From: Rickettsia endosymbiont of Pseudomimeciton antennatum
GTDB lineage: Bacteria > Pseudomonadota > Alphaproteobacteria > Rickettsiales > Rickettsiaceae
Assembly: GCA_020881195.1 (NCBI GenBank)
Contig: JAJIYL010000059.1
Location: forward strand, 1-32,325
Reading direction: 5' to 3'
Length of the DNA: 32,325 bases
The notes beneath the pieces were generated by a model, which did no database searches, was not told the origin of the DNA, and saw only the letters and a program-made list of their open reading frames with translations. This document shows, piece after piece, positions 26,879 through 32,325 of this stretch (position 1 is the stretch's first letter; every line of letters begins with the position of its first letter). The translations under genes and the position numbers were made by a program.

Positions 26879-28057
26879 ATGGCAAAAGGAAAAGTAAGGA
26901 ATAAAGGGGGAACGAATAATAAAGGAAACCCAGAGAATCAACTTCTTAAAAAATCTTTCGATGATCTTTCACAAGATTTACAGATATCAGTGTTGTTAAG
27001 ATTATTAGGTCATTCGCTAACGGAGCCAAAAAGCCTAGATATCTTTAAATTCTTATGTCCAAAGCCAGAAGAATATTTTACAGCAACAATATTATCTTCT
27101 ACACAATTTGGTTCAAATACAGTAAAGGAAGATATTTGTGATATCTTTAAAATGCATTTTTATTCTGTCACAGAAAATAATGAGGGCAATCTAATTAATA
27201 GCCTGAAATATTTATTTTCAGGTTACACGTTAAATATTAAAGATTTTATATTAGAAAATAACGTTAGTTTTAGTAGAATTATTAGCTATTTAGCTGCAAC
27301 TAAAGGCAAAAAGAATTTAATAAAATATTTACTAGAACATAAAATAGATGAAGAATTGACTTTTAAAGATTCAATGACAGAAAAGAACATACCTAAAAAT
27401 GGTACTAAACAATATAGTATGTATGATATTTTTGGCGATTTATTTCATAAAAACCTAAAGAAACATTTATCGAAAAGCGGGATAGAACAAGAACAAGCTC
27501 CTGATATTATAAAAGGAGCAGCACTAAATTATTACCAGAAGGATATAAAAAAATCTTTAGAAGAGAGTAAAGAAACTATTTATATTCGCCAAAAACTTAG
27601 TGAATTAATTTATGTATTATTTAATAATACTCAAAATATAGATAAATTTTTGAGTCAATTAGATAATAATTATACAGAAATAACTAAATCACAGACTGAA
27701 AATTTTGTAAATGCAGCATTTAATGACATCATTAATTATGTTATCAATGTTTTCGATGAAGGATTTTTCTTTAATTGCAAGATATCTGAGCAAATCAGTT
27801 TTCTGGAAACTTGTTCTAAGTTTAATCCAAAAGATGAAACTTATAAAGCAAAACTAAAAATTTACAATGATATTCAAATATTAATTAAACACCAAATTAT
27901 AAACGCTGAAGATTGTAATTTCAGAAAACAAGTGGCAGATTTTCTTTACTTAAGGACTGAGGGAGGGTTTCAGGCTATTTTTACCCCATTATTAAAGAAA
28001 GTTATTAAAATCGATCCAGATAATACGGTTGATACTATCAAGGATTTTTATGCATAA
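26879..28057 (+). CDS. N-terminal part of a nonsense-split large protein
   Basis: 392 codons from an ATG with AAGG upstream to TAA at 28055-28057. The same frame stays open on the other side of the stop and joins the next entry, so the ancestral gene was about 1025 codons. The N-terminus is basic and disordered (AKGKVRNKGGTNNKGNPE), followed by FDDLSQDLQISVLLRLLG. A helical, weakly ankyrin-like segment (LAATKGKKNLIKYLLEHKI) lies near residues 140-158. The last part, DCNFRKQVADFLYLRTEGGFQAIF (about 342-365), is repeated just after the stop. No signal peptide or membrane segment is present. The family is not recognised; helical repeats in an obligate intracellular bacterium suggest a host-directed protein, which is inference. 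Confidence 0.7.
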   Translation: MAKGKVRNKGGTNNKGNPENQLLKKSFDDLSQDLQISVLLRLLGHSLTEPKSLDIFKFLCPKPEEYFTATILSSTQFGSNTVKEDICDIFKMHFYSVTENNEGNLINSLKYLFSGYTLNIKDFILENNVSFSRIISYLAATKGKKNLIKYLLEHKIDEELTFKDSMTEKNIPKNGTKQYSMYDIFGDLFHKNLKKHLSKSGIEQEQAPDIIKGAALNYYQKDIKKSLEESKETIYIRQKLSELIYVLFNNTQNIDKFLSQLDNNYTEITKSQTENFVNAAFNDIINYVINVFDEGFFFNCKISEQISFLETCSKFNPKDETYKAKLKIYNDIQILIKHQIINAEDCNFRKQVADFLYLRTEGGFQAIFTPLLKKVIKIDPDNTVDTIKDFYA

Positions 28058-28156
28058 TGTATCTCTAATAAAAGAAATATAGAAATTCACAATAATATTA
28101 AAGAAACAATTAAAAGTAAAATTGGAGACGCTAAATATTGTAATCTCCAAAAACAA

Positions 28157-29956
28157 GTGGAAGATTTTTATTACTTACAGACTCCAGAAGGGTTCCAGGC
28201 TATTTTTAACACCTTATCAGATCAAGCTGCTAAAATCCCTGAAGGTGAGACTATATTAGCACAGATATTCGTTAACAATGCAAATACACCTATAAACAAA
28301 GTTATGGCATACAATCTATTAAATAATAAGCTATTTGGTTCAAAAAAATTTAAGTTAGATTTAATAAATAATTACACTGAACAGGCTATTTCACTAATAG
28401 ATGGTAATCCAAAAATATTTAATGTTGCACAAGAGGATGATGATATAATTAATCACATGAGAATGGCTTACTGGTTTAGGGCTGTGTATTATAATAAATC
28501 TAATAATAATATTGAGGCTATGGAATATTATTTAAAGTTTCTAGAATTAATAAAGAAAGAAGATATTAAGGGTTATTTTGAAGACATTAAAACAATTATT
28601 AGTATAGCCTTTAATACTCTTGAATTATCACCAGAAATAGACAAGATTTTTACTATATTATCTAAGAAGCAAGGAAATGAAAATCCTGATCAAAAAAAAT
28701 TATTTAAAGAAATAATGAGCAATATTAACAAAAATAATGCTGCAGAATATTTAAAACAAATTAATAAGTTGCAATCTGCTAATGAGGTTAAGTCCATAGC
28801 GTTAGAAGTTTGGGAGAAGCTAGCGAATCAGATATTGGACTCAGCTAAAGATCAAACTGGTTTGGACGTACACCTATTATTCAAAGAATCATATTTACAT
28901 TTGCCTTATAAAGCCGGAATAAAACACTTCTCTAATGCTAAGAATAGTGAAGATTTAGTGCAAGCTGTTATGTTTTTCCTGAAATATAATAGACCTCAGC
29001 AAGCTGAGGAATCTCTTACTAAGATAAAAAACACAGGTATAGACAGTATATTACACAGTTTAGATGATTTATTGGGTAAGCTACATCTCAATGTAGCTTT
29101 AAGTTTTATACAACAGGATATTGCTAAAAATAAATCAGTTATAAAAAAACATCTTGATCATGCTCAAAGACTAAATCCTTCATTAGATGTAGATATATAT
29201 TATACGATTATCGAAGCCTCCTCTAATGAGTTAATAAATGATGATTTAAAGCAAAAGATCCAGCAAAATAAAGAGCTGAAGAACTTAGTTGATGAAGAAA
29301 TTCAGGAACAGAACAGTTATAATGCCTCGAATCAACCTGTTAACTTGCCTATTAGCTCTTCTGCAGATGTAGAACCTGCAACAACTCAAAATGACCTCTA
29401 TCAAAGAGTCATTCATAAATATTATACACAGAAAAAAAGAGAGTTAGATAATAGTCTTCATATTTATTCTACTTGGGAAATTAACGGCACGGTATATTCC
29501 ACTAAAGATAGTGAAATTGTTGATTTGGGGAATAATAAATATTGCGTTATTGATAAGTCTAAAAAATTTCAACAACAATATGATATTTATCAAAAAGCTA
29601 TGGAAAAAGGTTGTGTTAAAAAAGCACATGGGCAGAATGGTGTCAAATCATTTGACAATATTTATGAAATTAAGATTAATGCTGGTAAGAGATTACATAA
29701 TGATCATAAGACTTATGTAAACCCCGAAGGGAAAGAACTTATTATTTTTACAAAAGAAACAAATCATGAGATAATCAATAAAATATGTGGTAATCGTGCG
29801 GTTGAAATTAAGGTTGAGTCGGCGAATGTAGTATCAGAAGAAGCTATTCAAGGAACAGTTGATCAAGATAATATATTGGAACAGCTTCTAGAATATCCTC
29901 ACCAATATAATGGTGTTGATTTGGGAGGTGTTTTACACAATGTGGAATCAGATTAA
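28157..29956 (+). CDS. C-terminal part of the split protein: helical repeats and toxin-like end
   Basis: In frame with the preceding entry; the open frame really starts at 28058, and the GTG at 28157 has no good binding site. It opens with CNLQKQVEDFYYLQTPEGFQAIF, a second copy of the module before the stop. About residues 90-350 are TPR-like helical hairpins (MAYWFRAVYYNKSNNNIEAM, EYYLKFLELIKK, FLKYNRPQQAEESL). A polar linker follows (about 380-410), then a distinct beta-rich domain (about 430-540): TWEINGTVYSTKDSEIVDLG, YQKAMEKGCVKKAHGQNGVKS, YEIKIN..KRL and GKELIIFTKETNHE. This layout resembles a RelE/BECR-type toxin domain on a repeat scaffold; that reading is tentative. The C-terminus is acidic. 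Confidence 0.65.
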   Translation: MEDFYYLQTPEGFQAIFNTLSDQAAKIPEGETILAQIFVNNANTPINKVMAYNLLNNKLFGSKKFKLDLINNYTEQAISLIDGNPKIFNVAQEDDDIINHMRMAYWFRAVYYNKSNNNIEAMEYYLKFLELIKKEDIKGYFEDIKTIISIAFNTLELSPEIDKIFTILSKKQGNENPDQKKLFKEIMSNINKNNAAEYLKQINKLQSANEVKSIALEVWEKLANQILDSAKDQTGLDVHLLFKESYLHLPYKAGIKHFSNAKNSEDLVQAVMFFLKYNRPQQAEESLTKIKNTGIDSILHSLDDLLGKLHLNVALSFIQQDIAKNKSVIKKHLDHAQRLNPSLDVDIYYTIIEASSNELINDDLKQKIQQNKELKNLVDEEIQEQNSYNASNQPVNLPISSSADVEPATTQNDLYQRVIHKYYTQKKRELDNSLHIYSTWEINGTVYSTKDSEIVDLGNNKYCVIDKSKKFQQQYDIYQKAMEKGCVKKAHGQNGVKSFDNIYEIKINAGKRLHNDHKTYVNPEGKELIIFTKETNHEIINKICGNRAVEIKVESANVVSEEAIQGTVDQDNILEQLLEYPHQYNGVDLGGVLHNVESD

Positions 29957-29989
29957 AATGTACTAATTACTTTCTTCGCATAAGGCTCA

Positions 29990-30009
29990 TTATGCAAAGC
30001 TTTGCATAA
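29990..30009. repeat. 20-bp perfect palindrome
   Basis: TTATGCAAAGCTTTGCATAA, with GGCT/AGCC nearby extending the pairing, 34 bp after the giant gene's stop. There is no clear T-run, so it is a weak terminator candidate. Confidence 0.5.
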
Positions 30010-30087
30010 GCCGCCTTGACAGCATACTTCTTTGTTAGGTACTATAATGGTGAGAGTTTACGGTTTTTTTGCTATTTTCTTATTATG

Positions 30088-30130
30088 AACCCCAATTTTG
30101 GATTAACTAAGTTAATCCAAAATTGGGGTT
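30088..30130. terminator. 43-bp perfect hairpin, possible bidirectional terminator
   Basis: AACCCCAATTTTGGATTAACT (30088-30108) pairs without mismatch with 30110-30130 around a single A. T-rich bases follow (TTTTG). It lies between two convergent genes, the giant gene and the oxidase gene, and could stop transcription from both sides. Confidence 0.6.
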
Positions 30131-30264
30131 TTGAATACTTACCTTACAGTAAGAGTTATAAGGATTTCCTCTATTAAAAATTTAAATACTTCGTTAATTC
30201 AATCTATTTGTTCCATGAATTATTTGCTAACTTAATTTCGGAAATTGGTATCAAACACTATGAT

Positions 30265-30285
30265 GCCACCGCTGAAAGCGGTGGC
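30265..30285. repeat. GC-rich hairpin GCCACCGC/GCGGTGGC
   Basis: An 8-bp perfect stem with loop TGAAA, 38 bp beyond the stop of the minus-strand oxidase gene. It may be that gene's terminator (A-run at 30303-30309 gives T's on the minus strand only before the gene end, so fit is poor) or the subterminal hairpin of a lost IS200/IS605-type element. The rest of 29957-30323 shows no coding frame. Confidence 0.45.
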
Positions 30286-30323
30286 TTAGCATTTGGGATA
30301 GTTAAAAAACTACTCTAACCTAT

Positions 30324-31547
30324 TTAGTTACCATCTTTAATACCATAAAAATCACGAGCTCTTTGCACTATTAAATCAAATTGTTCTTCATTAGGAGTAG
30401 CGGAAGTAGCCCCTTCAATATATGTTCCACCAATAAGCCCAATATCATCTAAAGAAGCACTAGGTAATTGTTTTGGATGTATATAAAAACTCCAATTTAC
30501 CACTTGTCCAGATTTAGTTTTCCCATGACCAAGGGCAATTGAAACTAAATATTTCAAATCTTCAGGATTCTGATCTTTTAACATAATAAGATGCCCTTGG
30601 TTAGACACCACTTTACTATCATTATCGAGTTCTTTAGCTCCAAGACCAGTACAATCTATTATATATTTCGTTTTAACCTCAGCAAAGTTCTTAACCTTAC
30701 CTTGAACAAATGATACATTTTTACTTTTTAAGTAGCTTGTTAAATTTTCCATCATTTTTGAGACATTAATGAAAATACCGTCATCATACGCAATCATTGG
30801 TCTAGTTGTACCATTACCAAAATCAAGTATTACATTTTTAGGCGGTTGCATCACTCCAGCTTCTACACAAGGTCCTAAATGTGATTCTTTTTCATTTGGG
30901 AAATAAGCTGGCATGATAAAGGTTCCATCAATAAAATCACTATATTGTTTTTTAGCAATAGCAGCATATTCTCTATAAGAATTAACAATTATGGTTTTCA
31001 TCAGAGCTGTTTTTTCTGGTAGAGCATCTTCTGCGGGAGGAGTAAACAACCCACCAGCATTATTAGAAGCTAATCCATCGAATCGATCAGCAATAATAGT
31101 GATATTATTATATCCTTTTTGAATCAAATCATAGGCACTCCATAATCCTATGACCCCTGCACCAATAACGGTAATAGGAGTATCAGATTTTAAATCTTTT
31201 GCATACTCTGACTTTTGTAACAAACCATTAACATAAGCAATAGCTCCAGGTGCTAATGTCCATCCACCACTACCATGTCCATAATTATGAGCAATAATTT
31301 TATTAGACAATTGGCTAATACTCATATTTGGTATATCATGTCTCATAGGACGGTAGCATATAATCTTTTGTCCCAAATTACTGGCACTAAGTCGTGGTGG
31401 AACTATTTTCCGTATTTCAGGCGTAGATTTTTGTACAGCATACGCCGTTGATAACATAAAGATCATTACTACAGCAAAATACTTACCATAAATACGTAAT
31501 GTATTATAATATTGACATAAATGAAATAGTGACTTTGATAAAATCAT
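30324..31547 (-). CDS. Exported D-amino-acid-oxidase-like flavoprotein, permuted
   Basis: 407 aa from ATG 31547, with AGAGAG as binding site. A signal peptide or anchor lies at about residues 20-37 (GKYFAVVMIFMLSTAYA), so it is probably periplasmic or secreted. The Rossmann FAD motif VIGAGVIGLWSAYDL is at 127-141, and the second dinucleotide element IIDCTGLGA is near 295. The FAD-embracing motif HNYGHGSGGWTLAPG (87-101), preceded by RPMR (66-69), stands before the Rossmann fold, whereas in classical D-amino-acid oxidases both come near the C-terminus; here the chain ends soon after IGLIGGTYIEG (369-379). Likely reaction: FAD-dependent oxidation of an amine or D-amino acid with release of peroxide; substrate unknown. 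It is flanked by IS debris, so acquisition by transfer is likely. Confidence 0.8.
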   Translation of the reverse strand: MILSKSLFHLCQYYNTLRIYGKYFAVVMIFMLSTAYAVQKSTPEIRKIVPPRLSASNLGQKIICYRPMRHDIPNMSISQLSNKIIAHNYGHGSGGWTLAPGAIAYVNGLLQKSEYAKDLKSDTPITVIGAGVIGLWSAYDLIQKGYNNITIIADRFDGLASNNAGGLFTPPAEDALPEKTALMKTIIVNSYREYAAIAKKQYSDFIDGTFIMPAYFPNEKESHLGPCVEAGVMQPPKNVILDFGNGTTRPMIAYDDGIFINVSKMMENLTSYLKSKNVSFVQGKVKNFAEVKTKYIIDCTGLGAKELDNDSKVVSNQGHLIMLKDQNPEDLKYLVSIALGHGKTKSGQVVNWSFYIHPKQLPSASLDDIGLIGGTYIEGATSATPNEEQFDLIVQRARDFYGIKDGN

Positions 31548-31675
31548 ACAAATAACTCTCTAATTAAAATAAACATATTTAAATAACTTATACGATTTTA
31601 TTAAATTAACAAATATATTTTCAACGTAACAATTGTAAATTAATTAACGATTTATTTATTATACCTCTTTCGAAA

Positions 31676-31843
31676 TTAGACAATAAGAAAAGATGAAAAC
31701 ATTATTGATGCATATAAATGTTCCCATAATCGCTCTGCAGGATTTAATTCAGGAGAATATGGTGGCAAATAAAGAATTTCTATATTAGCTGGAACCACTA
31801 AGTCCTTAACCCTATGCCATCCAGCACAATTCATAACAACAAT
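31676..31843 (-). pseudogene. IS630-family transposase C-terminal remnant
   Basis: Minus-strand frame reading VVMNCAGWHRVKDL, then IEILYLPPYSPELNPAERLWEHL, the end of an IS630/Tc1-type DDE transposase. In functional members the first motif is (V/I)MDNAGWH; here the Asp is Asn, so a catalytic residue appears lost. The final Glu (PAERLWE) remains. The N-terminal part is absent beyond the palindromic element at 31844, which supplies the first roughly 40 codons of the open frame. Confidence 0.8.
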
Positions 31844-31987
31844 AGACCTCTTGCAAAACTCTACTTCTGCTGGTAATTTGTGCGTGATACCGGTACTCTG
31901 CTCCTCACGTACATTTGAGTACGCTGCGGTTCGAGGTGAAGTGTCTCCTACAAATCCTTGCACATAAGCGAGTTTTGCAAGAGGTCT
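31844..31987. repeat. 144-bp palindromic element fused in frame to the IS630 remnant
   Basis: AGACCTCTTGCAAAACTC at 31844 and GAGTTTTGCAAGAGGTCT ending at 31987 are exact 18-bp inverted ends. Inside, GTACATTTGAGTACGC resembles the core of the element at 26349-26476. Read on the minus strand it stays open and joins the transposase frame, a known habit of Rickettsia palindromic elements. The rest of 31548-32159 is A+T-rich with no gene seen. Confidence 0.8.
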
Positions 31988-32159
31988 AATATTAAAATAT
32001 ACTCGTAAAATGAACTAAATATAAATGTTGTCAGCATGTTTCAGTTTATTTACTTTTATAAAAAAAACAAAAAATTATAAAAATTTTGCTAATTAGCTAT
32101 TAGTGGGGAATAAAAAAGGAGTATAATGATATTATAGTTAGAAGAAACACGTGAAAACA

Positions 32160-32325
32160 ATGATAGAAGAAACAAACGAAATTAACGCTAATTATCAACC
32201 AACCATGCTAGTTGGTACTGATGATTTTAAGAAATTGCTGCTTAATAGCGACGTATTTGTTGATAAGAGTCTAATGATCAAAGAACTATTGTTTGATACT
32301 GGAGATGTTGTATTAATCACTCGTC
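32160..32325 (+). CDS. AAA-ATPase-like / PD-(D/E)XK nuclease-type protein, N-terminus only
   Basis: ATG 32160 opens a frame that runs off the window after 55 codons. The residues QPTMLVGTDDFKKLLLNSD, then VFVDKSLMIKELLFDTGDVV and LITR, match the start of the AAA-ATPase-like (DUF1703-associated) family, in which LITRPRRFGKS (Walker A) follows next, just beyond the window. Such proteins are multi-copy in Rickettsia and other intracellular or gut bacteria; their function is unknown. Whether this copy is intact cannot be seen. Confidence 0.7.
   Translation, partial: MIEETNEINANYQPTMLVGTDDFKKLLLNSDVFVDKSLMIKELLFDTGDVVLITR

Overview
The window reads as chromosome of a Rickettsia. The evidence is high A+T content, an OmpB (Sca5) autotransporter, a non-mitochondrial ADP/ATP translocase of obligate intracellular bacteria, the tilS-ftsH-sdhB gene order, and many palindromic repeats of the kind that litter Rickettsia genomes. 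The species cannot be fixed from the sequence alone. The number of decayed mobile elements and accessory genes suggests a mobile-element-rich lineage, such as a tick or insect endosymbiont or a bellii-like strain, rather than a compact typhus-group genome.

Layout. Positions 1-1283 are a scarred left end: the tail of an unrecognised gene, two inverted-repeat units, a small orphan ORF, and the C-terminal stub of a site-specific recombinase running into tRNA-Val(GAC) on the minus strand. Positions 1284-5324 carry housekeeping genes cmk, rpsA and murA. Positions 5346-6472 are an accessory pair (an unrecognised 173-aa protein and a DUF3916-like protein). Positions 6659-8064 hold a minus-strand regulator with two HTH domains, a divergent promoter feeding a strongly structured non-coding stretch with a 20-codon ORF, and a small charged protein. 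Positions 8220-12602 (minus) are an operon: exported coiled-coil protein, tilS, ftsH, sdhB. Positions 12801-17616 carry the ATP/ADP translocase, kdsA, a convergent leucine-rich-repeat protein and ffh. Positions 18012-25943 hold ompB, ctaB, tolB and tRNA-Thr(CGT).

From 25944 on the window is accessory again. A second recombinase stub abuts tRNA-Thr in the same geometry as at tRNA-Val, and is split by an IS5-like remnant that is itself split by a palindromic element. Next is a roughly 1025-codon gene behind a consensus promoter, cut in two by one in-frame TAA. Then come an exported D-amino-acid-oxidase-like protein whose domain order appears circularly permuted, an IS630-like remnant with another palindromic insertion, and the start of an AAA-ATPase-like gene running off the end.

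Functionally, the core genes cover translation and protein targeting (rpsA, ffh, tRNAs, tilS), envelope building (murA, kdsA, tolB, ompB, ftsH), respiration (sdhB, ctaB), nucleotide supply (cmk) and theft of host ATP (translocase). The most unusual items are the permuted oxidase, the interrupted giant gene, the regulator plus structured-RNA locus, and the matching recombinase stubs at two tRNA 3' ends.
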